The notes below the pieces were generated by a model. It made no database searches. It was given only the letters and a program-made list of their open reading frames with translations, and was not told the DNA's origin. A stretch of 42,131 nucleotides of DNA from Planctomycetota bacterium (GTDB lineage: Bacteria; Planctomycetota; Planctomycetia; Pirellulales; Lacipirellulaceae), in assembly GCA_013286045.1 (NCBI GenBank), contig JABDGM010000033.1, forward strand, positions 1-42,131, written 5' to 3'. Made by a program: the position numbers and the translations under genes. Of the stretch, positions 7,117 to 15,170 are shown piece after piece (positions within the stretch are counted from its first letter, which is position 1; each line of letters starts with the position of its first letter).

Positions 7117-7530
7117 CTACGTGCCGGGGTGGACCCACTCAGATTTTCCGTCGGACCATTGCTCCCGCTTCCATATCGGGACGTCGGCTTTGAGCGAGTC
7201 GATTAACCATTGTCCCGCGGCGAACGCGTCGGCTCGGTGGGGCGTACTGACGGCGATCGCCACGCTCGACTCGGTCGGCAACACAACGCCGAGACGGTGA
7301 ACGATAATGCATTCTATCACGGGCCACCGGCGGCGGACTTCGGCCTCAAGCTCTGCGAGGCGGCGCTCCGCCATTTCGCGATAGGCCTCGTAGCTTAAAG
7401 CCACTGTTTGGCGATCGCCCGTAAATTCGCGGGTCGTGCCAAGGAACAGGACAATCGCGCCAGCGTTGGCGCTGCGAGCCTGGTCGGCAATTTCGGCGGT
7501 GTCGATTGGTTCGTTGGTGAGTTGGATCAT
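7117..7530 (-). CDS. moaE: Molybdopterin synthase catalytic subunit
   Basis: Transfers sulfur from thiocarboxylated MoaD to precursor Z to make the dithiolene of molybdopterin. The 137-residue protein starts MIQLTNEPIDTAEIADQA. Family motifs are GAIVLFLGTTREFTGDR (about 24-40), LSYEAYREMAERRLAELEAE (about 45-64), IIVHRLGVVLPTESSVAIAV (about 75-94), with the catalytic KxxxPIWKRE sequence near residues 114-122. It lies 33 nt after moaD and 43 nt before moaA, so the three Moco genes form one transcription unit. No Shine-Dalgarno is obvious before the ATG. Confidence 0.96.
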   Translation of the reverse strand: MIQLTNEPIDTAEIADQARSANAGAIVLFLGTTREFTGDRQTVALSYEAYREMAERRLAELEAEVRRRWPVIECIIVHRLGVVLPTESSVAIAVSTPHRADAFAAGQWLIDSLKADVPIWKREQWSDGKSEWVHPGT

Positions 7531-7563
7531 CGGGCAGAATTGGGCTGAAGCGGGCTAGCCACG

Positions 7564-7809
7564 TTAACCGCCGCTTACCGGCGGAATCATGGCGACGTCG
7601 GAGTGCTCAGTTACGCCCGTGTCAGACGAAACATATTCGGTTCCGATCGCCCACAGCGCATTTCGCACAATTTTCGATAGCTGTGGCACTGAAGCTACGA
7701 CCGCCTCTTGCACGTCGGCGACAGTTGCATTCTGCGGCACGTCTACGAAGAGCGCATCGTGGGCGGCGAGTTCCTTGGCAACGGCGAATAGTTTCACGCG
7801 AACCTTCAT
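7564..7809 (-). CDS. moaD: Molybdopterin synthase sulfur carrier subunit
   Basis: A ubiquitin-fold carrier of 81 residues that holds sulfur as a C-terminal thiocarboxylate for MoaE. It begins MKVRVKLFAVAKELAA and ends in the mandatory diglycine (PPVSGG), with DVAMIPPVSGG as the usual last strand. The ATG overlaps the upstream oxidoreductase stop as ATGA (4-nt overlap), which indicates translational coupling to the FAD/Fe-S gene. The sulfur for MoaD could come from the class-V enzyme encoded two genes downstream; that link is inference. Confidence 0.95.
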   Translation of the reverse strand: MKVRVKLFAVAKELAAHDALFVDVPQNATVADVQEAVVASVPQLSKIVRNALWAIGTEYVSSDTGVTEHSDVAMIPPVSGG

Positions 7810-10800
7810 GTTACTACCAAAGGCGAGCCGGTGGCGCGTACCAGCGACGCGATTTCCGGCATCAACCCATACGCGAGCGCAAGCAGTTTGATCGGGTGAA
7901 TCGTCGGCCGTGTGCTCCCCTGCTCCATTTGCATTTTACAGGTGCTGCATTCAGTCGATCCGATTTGAAACGGTCCATCGCGCGTCGTGGACATGAGCTC
8001 CAACCCCGCGCGCAAACTGGCGCGATAATTGTCGCGATTTACGCCCCACAATCCGGCGATGCCGCTGCAGCCTTTTTCCAACCGATGAACCCGCAGACCG
8101 GGGATGAGTCGCAGCAGATTCTCCGCCGGCGCGCCCACGCCCAATGCGCGCAAATGACACGGCACATGGTAGCCGATTGAAATCCGCTGCGGTTGGAAAT
8201 CCAGCTTGAGGCGGCCGCGCTGATGAAGTTGCAGCAGATAGTGACATGCTTCTTGCGTGTGTTGGGAGACGGCGATCGCGTCTTCGTCGTGATCTAGAAT
8301 TGTGGGATACTCGTGGGTGAGAGCCAGCACGGCAGATGGCTCCGTCGCAACGATCGTGTAGCCCTGCCGGACAGCTTCTGCGAGAACCGATACATTGTGC
8401 GCAGCGACGTTCCGCGCGGCATCCAGCGCGCCAGCGGCGATCATCGGCATCCCCGCTTCCGACTGGTCGTGCCGAACGAACACGGCGACTCCGTTGTGCC
8501 GCATGACTGCAAGCAGAGCGTCGCCAAGCTGCGTATCGAAATGGTTTGCGTAGGTATCGACGAAGTACAAAACTTTTTCGCCCGACGTGCGCGGCGGATG
8601 ATTCAGTCGCTTGAGGGAAGATTGCTGCAGAAAACTCCTGCGAGCGAGGCGCGGCAATTTGCGAGCTTGGGCGATGCCAGTCGCCTTTTCAAGCAGCCAG
8701 CGCATTTGTGGGTTGGCGAGTGCCCAGTTGGCGATTCCAGGAAATCGGCCGGCAATCGAGGCTAGCATGTCGATGCGCGTCAAACACCATTCGTGCAAGG
8801 ATAATCCGTTGGTGCGAACATAGTCCCCCTTGGCTTCCATCATGAGCTTCGGAATATCGACATTCGCCGGGCATTCGAGCCGGCACATGTGGCAATGGAC
8901 ACAAAGATCCGCAATCGCCTTGCAGTCGTCCTGCAGCAACGTGTTTTCTGGCAGCTGGTTCGCCAGCAGCCCGCGGATCAGATTCGCTTTGGCCCGGGGT
9001 GACGCCTCCTCGCGCGGGTTGGCGCGAAAGATTGGGCACATGCGGACCTCGGGAGAAGTGGACCGGCATGCCCCGCAACCGTTGCACGTTTTTGCGGCGG
9101 CGGCCATTTCGTCTTCGCTCCACGCCAATTGCAGTTCCAACGGCTTGCGCGGAGAGCTACTTTCAGGCAGCACCATGGGCGCATCAGCCGATGCGACCGC
9201 CCGTGATGTTTCAACGCCCGGATTCGTCCGCATGTTTTGCGTCATCCGCGCTTGCGACACGGGCACAATTTTGCCCGGGTTCAGCAGGTTCTGAGGATCG
9301 AAGATCCGTTTGAGCTCGCGGAACACGTTGACGAGCGGACCGTACTGCCGCGCCAGGAATGGAGTTCGGCTTAGCCCATCGCCATGCTCGCCGCTGATCG
9401 TGCCGCGCAACCGCCAAACATGCTCGTACAGCTCGGCGGCCAGCTCTTCCATTGTGCGAACGTCGTTCGGATCGCCGAGGTCGAGAAACGGGCGAATGTG
9501 CAGCTGCCCCTGTGCGGCGTGCCCAAACACCGATGCGGTCACCTGAAGGCGCTTGAGCGTATCCTGCAAGTGGCGCAGAAATACGGGGAGTCCATCGACC
9601 GGGACGGCGATGTCCTCGATGCAGGGAGTTGGTCGCGACGTGCCGTGCGTGCGGTACAGCGTCGGCACGAAGCGTTGTGCCAGACCCCAGTAGAGCTGGA
9701 AGTCAGCCTCATCTTCGGCCACATACGATGCAGCCGCCCAGCCATTGCGATATTGAACATCCTCGACCAAGGCGTCGAGGCGGGCTCGCAAATCCTCGCT
9801 ATTGTCGGCGTGGTATTCGACGAGGAGCATGGCCTCGGTTTCACCGGGAATTAGCAGCTCGTAACGTACGTCGGTTTCGCGCGCTAGGCTGAGATGCCGC
9901 CGATCCATTAAGTCGCAAGCGGCGGGTTCTGTTTTCGCGATTTCGAGCGCCGCATGCGCCGCCCGATCGAGGCTTTCGAACAAAAGCAGCGCGCAGCCGC
10001 GATGTGTCGGCAGCGGATCGACGGTGAGTGTGGCTTCGGTAATGAGCGCGAGCGTTCCTTCGCTGCCTACCAGCAACTTCGCTAGATCGAGTTGGCCGTC
10101 CTTTAAAACATCATCGAGCCGATATCCGCTGCGATTGACCGCACTGCGCGGCCGGCGATCGTCGATCGTCCGCTGGTGGCGTTGAATGAGACCGGCAACA
10201 GATCGAACCAAGCTGCCCAAAAGCGAATCATCGTTTGCGGCGGATTGCGCATCCGAACCGGGGGCGGCTACGACGGGATGTCGCCCGACTCGCAGGGGAG
10301 TGCCATCGGCCAAAACGATTTGCAGGGCTTCGACATGGCTTCTCGCCGAACCGTATCGCGGCCAGTGACTGCCGCCGGAATCGATCGACACCACGCTGCC
10401 CATTGTGGTCACGCTGCGCATGGCCGGGTCGGGCCCGAACAAACGTCCAGTGCGACCCAGGTACCGATTGAGCGTATCATGCACGACGCCTGGCTGAACT
10501 CGCACGCGATCGCCATCGTCTGACACGATGCGGCGGAAATAACGAGAGAAGTCCATCACCAGGCCGCGGCCTAGCGATTCTCCCGCCAGACCCGACCCGG
10601 CGCCGCGGGCGTGGATTGCGAGATGATTGTCTGCCGCGTAGCGCACCGTAGCGACCACGTCGGCCAGCGTACGAGGCCGCACGACGCCGGCAGGGCGCAG
10701 CTCGTAGATGCTCGCGTCACTCGCGTAGAGTTGTGTGAAGATGTCGTCGCAGCGGACGTCGCCTTGCAGCAGACCGCGGAGATCTTCCTCGATTCGCTGC

Positions 10801-10814
10801 TGTTCTGGATCCAT
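7806..10814 (-). CDS. FAD-linked and Fe-S oxidoreductase (YdiJ/GlpC-type fusion)
   Basis: A 1,002-residue fusion. Residues about 15-270 are a PCMH-type FAD-binding domain (VVRPRTLADVVATVRYAA, then HARGAGSGLAGES) and about 270-530 the FAD-oxidase C-terminal domain, closing with SGEHGDGLSRTPFLARQYGP and IFDPQNLLNPGKIVP. Two ferredoxin-like cysteine sets follow around 576-645 (TCNGCGACRS...MCP and CVHCHMCRLECPANVDIPKL). A cysteine-rich (CCG-type) domain ends the protein, with YHVPCHLRALG, KGCSGIAGLWG and CSTCKMQMEQG. Relatives oxidise D-2-hydroxy acids (D-lactate, D-2-hydroxyglutarate) and feed electrons onward. The exact substrate is unknown. It leads the Moco operon and overlaps moaD by 4 nt, with a short-unit inverted repeat in the leader. 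Confidence 0.9.
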   Translation of the reverse strand: MDPEQQRIEEDLRGLLQGDVRCDDIFTQLYASDASIYELRPAGVVRPRTLADVVATVRYAADNHLAIHARGAGSGLAGESLGRGLVMDFSRYFRRIVSDDGDRVRVQPGVVHDTLNRYLGRTGRLFGPDPAMRSVTTMGSVVSIDSGGSHWPRYGSARSHVEALQIVLADGTPLRVGRHPVVAAPGSDAQSAANDDSLLGSLVRSVAGLIQRHQRTIDDRRPRSAVNRSGYRLDDVLKDGQLDLAKLLVGSEGTLALITEATLTVDPLPTHRGCALLLFESLDRAAHAALEIAKTEPAACDLMDRRHLSLARETDVRYELLIPGETEAMLLVEYHADNSEDLRARLDALVEDVQYRNGWAAASYVAEDEADFQLYWGLAQRFVPTLYRTHGTSRPTPCIEDIAVPVDGLPVFLRHLQDTLKRLQVTASVFGHAAQGQLHIRPFLDLGDPNDVRTMEELAAELYEHVWRLRGTISGEHGDGLSRTPFLARQYGPLVNVFRELKRIFDPQNLLNPGKIVPVSQARMTQNMRTNPGVETSRAVASADAPMVLPESSSPRKPLELQLAWSEDEMAAAAKTCNGCGACRSTSPEVRMCPIFRANPREEASPRAKANLIRGLLANQLPENTLLQDDCKAIADLCVHCHMCRLECPANVDIPKLMMEAKGDYVRTNGLSLHEWCLTRIDMLASIAGRFPGIANWALANPQMRWLLEKATGIAQARKLPRLARRSFLQQSSLKRLNHPPRTSGEKVLYFVDTYANHFDTQLGDALLAVMRHNGVAVFVRHDQSEAGMPMIAAGALDAARNVAAHNVSVLAEAVRQGYTIVATEPSAVLALTHEYPTILDHDEDAIAVSQHTQEACHYLLQLHQRGRLKLDFQPQRISIGYHVPCHLRALGVGAPAENLLRLIPGLRVHRLEKGCSGIAGLWGVNRDNYRASLRAGLELMSTTRDGPFQIGSTECSTCKMQMEQGSTRPTIHPIKLLALAYGLMPEIASLVRATGSPLVVT

Positions 10815-10838
10815 TTTCTAGATAAGGATATTTCTTTC

Positions 10839-10914
10839 ACCACGAAGGCACGAAGGGCACAAAGAAAAGCATGACCGAATTGCCGAATCTTCGTGCTCTT
10901 CGTGCCTTTGTGGT
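10839..10914. repeat. Inverted repeat with CACGAAGG-type units upstream of the oxidoreductase
   Basis: Arms 10839-10865 and 10888-10914 are reverse complements over 27 bp with three mismatches and a 22-nt loop. Each arm is made of 8-9 nt units of the type CACGAAGG (CCACGAAG, GCACGAAG, GGCACAAAG). It fills the 107-nt gap between the zinc-ribbon gene and the FAD/Fe-S oxidoreductase on the minus strand. Similar GAAGGCACGAAGG-style repeats are, in my experience, common in planctomycete intergenic DNA; I cannot check that here. Confidence 0.85.
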
Positions 10915-10921
10915 TAATTTC

Positions 10922-11410
10922 TCACTTCGCAACACTCGGTGATTGTAACGGAGTCGAACTCTTCATTCGTGCAGCGAGTTGGCGGTAGCGTTCGTGCGTT
11001 TCCAAATCGAAACCACCGTGGATTTCTATATCTGCGAAACCCCGATACTGCGCGCCGCAGCGGTAGCAGGTGAGCGATTCTCCCATGAACACGTAGAGCA
11101 GTAGATCGATGAGTGCGGTCGCGAACAAAATGGCGAACGTCCAAAACACCTGGTAGTTCGCCCAAGCGATACTGCTGCCGACGAATCCGATAATCACTAG
11201 CACGACGCCGAGCCGTTGCGGAAAATCCTTGCGGGCGTACAGGTCCACGCTGGGGCATACCAAGCAGCGATTCAGGCGATCGCCGCTAATCGCGTTCTCG
11301 GGGATCGCAATCTGATCGTGGCAATGCGAACACTCGAGCGAGGCCGAAGCACCCGATATATCTTGACGAACCGCCGTGTGGCAAGCCGGACATTGATAGG
11401 TAATGTTCAT
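10922..11410 (-). CDS. Zinc-ribbon membrane protein
   Basis: A 162-residue protein of no named family. Start ATG 11410 gives MNITYQCPACHTAV, so the first zinc ribbon begins at once: CPAC (about 7-10) pairs with CSHC (about 27-30). CLVC (about 49-52) and CYRC (about 114-117) flank two hydrophobic helices (about 66-84 and 87-107) and form a likely second ribbon. The C-terminal 45 residues are hydrophilic and end SPSVAK. Zinc-ribbon plus membrane-helix proteins are frequent in planctomycetes and mostly uncharacterised. It is the last gene before the oxidoreductase leader and follows the 7-8-helix membrane protein gene by 61 nt. Confidence 0.7.
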   Translation of the reverse strand: MNITYQCPACHTAVRQDISGASASLECSHCHDQIAIPENAISGDRLNRCLVCPSVDLYARKDFPQRLGVVLVIIGFVGSSIAWANYQVFWTFAILFATALIDLLLYVFMGESLTCYRCGAQYRGFADIEIHGGFDLETHERYRQLAARMKSSTPLQSPSVAK

Positions 11411-11471
11411 CCAACCAACTGCAACAAGCACCGGGCGAATGCGCCCCCGAAAACTCTGTCACTGCACTCAA

Positions 11472-12197
11472 TTATAAGGGATATGAAGACTCAGCCGACA
11501 GTAGCAAGCCGGTCAATTCGCCGATGAACACGCCAATGACGGCGACATACAGAATGCCCGTCGCGCTTTGTGTATTGGGGATTTTGAGCGTCTGCCACGC
11601 CATCCACAGCAACCCCAGCACGCCGAATAAGCCGAACGACCAGCGTAGTGTGACAAATAGCAGCCAATCGATGCCGACCGTTGAACGGTGCGACGCCTCG
11701 CAGACAAGCCCCGTACCGACCACTACCATTTGAACCACGATTGCAATGGCGGCGATGACGAGCAACTTTCGCAATGGCGCGAGTTCCATTCCTGGCGCGT
11801 TGAGGTACCAATGGCCCAATAACATGCTGCAAAAAGTGACACCCAGGACGAGTCCGGACGTGGTAAACGCGACAACGTGCCAGACTTCAAACGGATATGT
11901 GCATCCGGCAGCTAGCGATAAAGCGCTCACGAGTTGGATGAAGAATCGTCCGGGGCGCGGAGCCTCGTAGAGCCAAGCGGCGGCGCCGACAAAGCTCGCA
12001 ACTGCGGCCAGGGAGGCAGCCGCAGCTGCCCACGCGTCCGACTGGCTCAAAACAAGAGCAGCTAGGGTCGTCAGACCCAATGTTACGTAAAGATGGTTGC
12101 GATAGAAGCCGCTCGAAACCTTCTTCGGCGACGTAATCATCATGCCGTAGGCCAACCCGAACGCGAGGCGCAAGAGAAACTGCGACAGGATCTCCAT
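11472..12197 (-). CDS. Multi-helix inner-membrane protein
   Basis: Unrecognised 241-residue integral membrane protein with about 7 hydrophobic segments, the last ending at the C-terminus (VAVIGVFIGELTGLLLSAES). Charged residues are few and grouped in loops. Two histidines in or near helices, in FEVWHVVAF (about 103-111) and LLGHWYLNAPGM (about 126-137), could hint at cofactor binding, but no known family fits. It begins 5 nt after the folE stop, so it is almost certainly co-transcribed with folE. That coupling suggests nothing firm about function. Confidence 0.75.
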   Translation of the reverse strand: MEILSQFLLRLAFGLAYGMMITSPKKVSSGFYRNHLYVTLGLTTLAALVLSQSDAWAAAAASLAAVASFVGAAAWLYEAPRPGRFFIQLVSALSLAAGCTYPFEVWHVVAFTTSGLVLGVTFCSMLLGHWYLNAPGMELAPLRKLLVIAAIAIVVQMVVVGTGLVCEASHRSTVGIDWLLFVTLRWSFGLFGVLGLLWMAWQTLKIPNTQSATGILYVAVIGVFIGELTGLLLSAESSYPL

Positions 12198-12202
12198 AGC
12201 CG

Positions 12203-12865
12203 TCAGCGCCGATCGCCGTAGATGAGCGTCATGACTTCCGAACGACTAGAGAGGTTCGAGCGGAAAAGACCCTTCATCGCCGAGGTCACGCAAATGCTGC
12301 CAGGCTTGCGCACGCCGCGAATGGTCATGCAAGAGTGCGTCGCTTCGATGACAACGGCGACGCCTTTCACGTCCAGTTCGTGAATCAGCAGGTTGGCAAT
12401 CTCCTCGGTCATTCGTTCTTGCACTTGCGGGCGGTGCGATACGCTTTCAACGACGCGGGCCAGTTTGCTCAAACCGACTACTTTGCCGTTCGGTACGTAG
12501 CCGATGTGCGCCACCCCCGTGAACGGCAGCAGATGGTGCTCGCACATGCTGTTGAAGCTGATGTCGCGAACGAGCACCATTTCGTCATATTTCTCGGTGA
12601 AGAACTTCCGCAAATGCAATTGCGGCTGATCATGCAAGCCGGAGAAAAGCTCCGCGTACATGCGGGCGACTCGAGCCGGCGTTTCGCGCAAGCCTTCGCG
12701 ATCGGGGTTTTCGCCGACAGCGGCCAAAATTTCGCGGACCGCTCGCTCGATGCGCGGCAAATCCACTGGTGCACCTTTGGGCGCGCCATTACTGTCGGAC
12801 AACTCGCCCGAGATGCTGCCGATATCGCTCGTTCGCTCAGTTGCCTGTGATGTATTCTTGGCCAT
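12203..12865 (-). CDS. folE: GTP cyclohydrolase I
   Basis: Converts GTP to dihydroneopterin triphosphate, the first step of folate synthesis. The 220-residue protein has a variable N-terminal 35 residues, then [20 protein letters not shown], the family signature [20 protein letters not shown] (Zn ligands C and H), [23 protein letters not shown], and [14 protein letters not shown] with the third zinc ligand cysteine. It ends in ATPase-free hydrophilic sequence. The gene has a promoter about 45 nt upstream and a membrane-protein gene 5 nt downstream. Both MoaA and FolE use GTP, but the two genes are in separate transcription units here. Confidence 0.97.
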   Translation of the reverse strand: MAKNTSQATERTSDIGSISGELSDSNGAPKGAPVDLPRIERAVREILAAVGENPDREGLRETPARVARMYAELFSGLHDQPQLHLRKFFTEKYDEMVLVRDISFNSMCEHHLLPFTGVAHIGYVPNGKVVGLSKLARVVESVSHRPQVQERMTEEIANLLIHELDVKGVAVVIEATHSCMTIRGVRKPGSICVTSAMKGLFRSNLSSRSEVMTLIYGDRR

Positions 12866-12908
12866 CCGATGAAATTGCCGCTGCGATGGCAGCGTGCGCC
12901 TTTACTCG

Positions 12909-12938
12909 ATCTTACGAAGCGATAGAGAGCAGGGTCAA
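12909..12938 (-). promoter_or_regulatory. Promoter upstream of folE
   Basis: Minus strand: TTGACC (12933-12938), 18-nt spacer, TAAGAT (12909-12914). Both boxes are close to the sigma-70 consensus. It lies in the gap between the Lon-domain gene and folE, about 45 nt before the folE ATG. Confidence 0.5.
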
Positions 12939-12994
12939 CCCGCGCGGCGGCCACCCCGACGGGCGAAAGGCGTTTTCTGCCTGTGCAAACCTGA

Positions 12995-13702
12995 TCAGTT
13001 GTCGCTGAACGCCGGCGGAAATGCCAGCGCCGACTTCTTCGGGGGCGCGGGCGCGAAGTTTTTCACTTCGCGGAGCAGCATTTCCGCGCGTCTCCGCACG
13101 CAGCATTCGCCAAGCAATTGCAGCTTTGCCTCCGGCGACAGGGACAGCGCGTATGCTGCCAAATCGGTAAGAAATCCCAGTGGCAATTGGTTCGAGAGCA
13201 CGTTTTCAAGCTGCTCCGGCAGTTCACACGAACTCGGCAAATTGCACCGGAACGCCGCCATGAGTTCTTCCTGCACGCGTTTCCGATCGCACGAGGATGC
13301 AAAATCGTAACTATCCTCCAGCAGCTCGACGCGCGCTTGCCGGAAGGACCGCAGTGGCGCAAGCTCCTTCACGATGCGAACCCGCTGCACGCCCATCAGC
13401 AACAGGTTGTAACGGCCGTCTTCTAATCTGCAGTGCGTTACCACTTTGCCCAAACAGGCGTACTGCGAAACGGGCGGGCGGCTTTCGTAATCTGTTTCCC
13501 AACCGGGCTCCAGCACCGCCATGGCAATGAGGTGATCGCCGGCGAGCGCGTCTTCCAGCATTTCGCGGTACCGGTCTTCAAAAATGTGAAGCGGCTGCAT
13601 GACGTGAGGATAGAGCACCAGGTTCGGCAGCGGGAAGAGCCGCGCCTTGCCCGTGAAAGCGCTCACATCGAAATTCAGCTCGGTAGCGTCCCACGGATTC
13701 AT
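12995..13702 (-). CDS. Stand-alone Lon substrate-binding domain protein
   Basis: A 235-residue protein with only the N-terminal (LON) domain and no ATPase or protease part. Diagnostic sequence is LFPLPNLVLYPHVMQPLHIF (about 24-43), then YREMLEDALAG, IAMAVLEPGWETDYESRPPV, ACLGKVVTHCRLEDGRYNLL, and GVQRVRIVKEL; the rest is helical as in Lon. Start ATG 13702 has GAGGGG (13713-13718) 10 nt upstream; the alternative at 13726 would overlap the DUF309 gene more. Such proteins are widespread and their role, perhaps substrate recognition or regulation, is not known. Seven nt separate it from the DUF309 stop. Confidence 0.9.
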   Translation of the reverse strand: MNPWDATELNFDVSAFTGKARLFPLPNLVLYPHVMQPLHIFEDRYREMLEDALAGDHLIAMAVLEPGWETDYESRPPVSQYACLGKVVTHCRLEDGRYNLLLMGVQRVRIVKELAPLRSFRQARVELLEDSYDFASSCDRKRVQEELMAAFRCNLPSSCELPEQLENVLSNQLPLGFLTDLAAYALSLSPEAKLQLLGECCVRRRAEMLLREVKNFAPAPPKKSALAFPPAFSDN

Positions 13703-13709
13703 CGCGCGA

Positions 13710-14129
13710 TTACCCCTCAATTTCAACCGGCGGCAAGTCGACCGGTGGATTTAGCCAGATCTCTGGTATCAGCTCCGGATTCAACTCGATGTTCGGAAAC
13801 TGCTCGTCGCTCGCCGCCACCTGCGCGAAGCAGGCGTCGAACTCGGCGATGAACTTTTCCAAATCGAGCCCTTCGCATGTCGGCCGATATTGGGCCAAGT
13901 ACCCCCGACTGCTGCCGTACACTTTGCGGGCTCCTCGGATATTGCCGTTCCCGAAATGATGCAAAGCCACGGCCGCCTGAATCAAACCCTTATAAAACAA
14001 CCGCAATTCGCCGGCGTAGCTCTTCCACAAATCTTCCCACACCTCGTGGGCTTCGAAGAACTCGCACGCGTTGAAATACGCAATCCCCTGCAAATACAGC
14101 GGCTCGTACTGGTCCGCATCGTCGGCCAT
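13710..14129 (-). CDS. DUF309 domain-containing protein
   Basis: A 139-residue protein with the DUF309 signature: YFNACEFFEAHEVWEDLWK (about 15-33), then RLFYKGLIQAAVALHHFGNGN (helix pair, about 43-63) and ARKVYGSSRGYLAQYRP. The family is a small all-helical domain of unknown role, often in bacteria and archaea; the H and E residues in EAHEVWE and the later His could form a metal-like site, which is only a thought. The C-terminus is rich in I-E-L-N-P-E repeats. It is between the Lon-domain and Bax inhibitor-1 genes on the same strand and about 25 nt from each other gene. Confidence 0.87.
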   Translation of the reverse strand: MADDADQYEPLYLQGIAYFNACEFFEAHEVWEDLWKSYAGELRLFYKGLIQAAVALHHFGNGNIRGARKVYGSSRGYLAQYRPTCEGLDLEKFIAEFDACFAQVAASDEQFPNIELNPELIPEIWLNPPVDLPPVEIEG

Positions 14130-14154
14130 CAGTTTGCTTCTACGCCCGCAATTA

Positions 14155-14898
14155 TTAGTCGCGACGCATAAACAGCTGCAGAACGTACCAGAACAAGAGC
14201 GCCACCGAAGCGAACAAGGCCAGGGATGCCGCCACGTACTGATCGGTTCGATACCGATATAAAACGTTCGATGTGTCGTACAAGATGTAGCCGCTGGCGA
14301 GGACGACCATCGCCCACACGAACCAGATGCCGATGTTCAAACCGAAGAGCATGGCCACAACGATTAGCGCCATAGCGCTCAATCCAGCCAAGCCAAGAAA
14401 TGCACCAAGGAAAGAAAAATCCTGCTTACTGATCAGCACGAAGGCGGTGAGGCCGCCGAAAATGACGAGCGTTGTGATTGCCGCGGCAGGAATGACGCCG
14501 ATCGCGGTGCCTTGGATGTTAACCGTCTGGAAGCGAGCAAACGCGAGCAGCGGAACAAAGATGAGCGCCTCGCCCACCACGTACAGCGAAAGGCCAGCAT
14601 ATTGCATTCCCTTGGAAGTGCTCGACATGGCCCAACTATTGGCGAGATAGCTAATCCCCATAAACCCGCCGAGAACAATGAACCAGGCGAATCTCGACGT
14701 GCCAAGGAATTGTAATGCCGGTTTCTCCAGCCCCATGCTGAAGAACAGCCATTCAAACGCCACGAAGGCATAAATGGCCAGCATCAAATGGATGTACGTC
14801 TTTTTGATGAACGTCTTACGCGCATCCGCCGGCGCATCGATCGCCATATCGCCGAAGCGTGCGTAAGGAGTGTTCGCCTGATAATCGGCCGGGTTCAT
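14155..14898 (-). CDS. Bax inhibitor-1/YccA family membrane protein
   Basis: A 247-residue integral membrane protein with about seven helices. ATG 14898 is used: AAGGA at 14907-14911 sits 8 nt away, while the upstream TTG (14904) would be too close. The sequence has a charged N-terminus, then KTFIKKTYIHLMLAIYAFVA, and ends with SGYILYDTSNVLYRYRTDQY, the conserved region (D-T-S) of the family, followed by a last helix and MRRD. YccA/YbhL relatives modulate FtsH or form pH-sensitive calcium channels; the role here is unknown. A strong promoter lies 67 nt upstream, and the DUF309 and Lon-domain genes follow. Confidence 0.92.
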   Translation of the reverse strand: MNPADYQANTPYARFGDMAIDAPADARKTFIKKTYIHLMLAIYAFVAFEWLFFSMGLEKPALQFLGTSRFAWFIVLGGFMGISYLANSWAMSSTSKGMQYAGLSLYVVGEALIFVPLLAFARFQTVNIQGTAIGVIPAAAITTLVIFGGLTAFVLISKQDFSFLGAFLGLAGLSAMALIVVAMLFGLNIGIWFVWAMVVLASGYILYDTSNVLYRYRTDQYVAASLALFASVALLFWYVLQLFMRRD

Positions 14899-14964
14899 CG
14901 CCAAGTTCCTTAATGAGTTAGTCGGGTGCGAACTTCCGCAACGAGCCGCACTACCAACTGAGTA

Positions 14965-14993
14965 AGTCTAGGGCTGAATACTCCTAAGGTCAA
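14965..14993 (-). promoter_or_regulatory. Promoter of the Bax inhibitor-1 gene
   Basis: Minus strand: TTGACC (14988-14993), spacer of 17 nt, TAGACT (14965-14970). Spacing is ideal and -35 has five of six consensus bases. It gives a leader of about 60 nt before ATG 14898. The strand opposite carries the unrelated upstream region of nth. Confidence 0.55.
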
Positions 14994-15170
14994 GATTCAC
15001 GCGGTTTTAGGGCCATTTCGTGAGGACACATCGCGTCGCTTGACAGGCCTTCATTGCTCTCCACAATTGGCCAAAGTGGCCCGAGAAATGGCTACGACGA
15101 CCGCCAACTCTTCCACCAGACAGCCGAGCAGCGGCTTGGCGACCGCGCTGCCGAAAGCGAGTTTAGGAAC

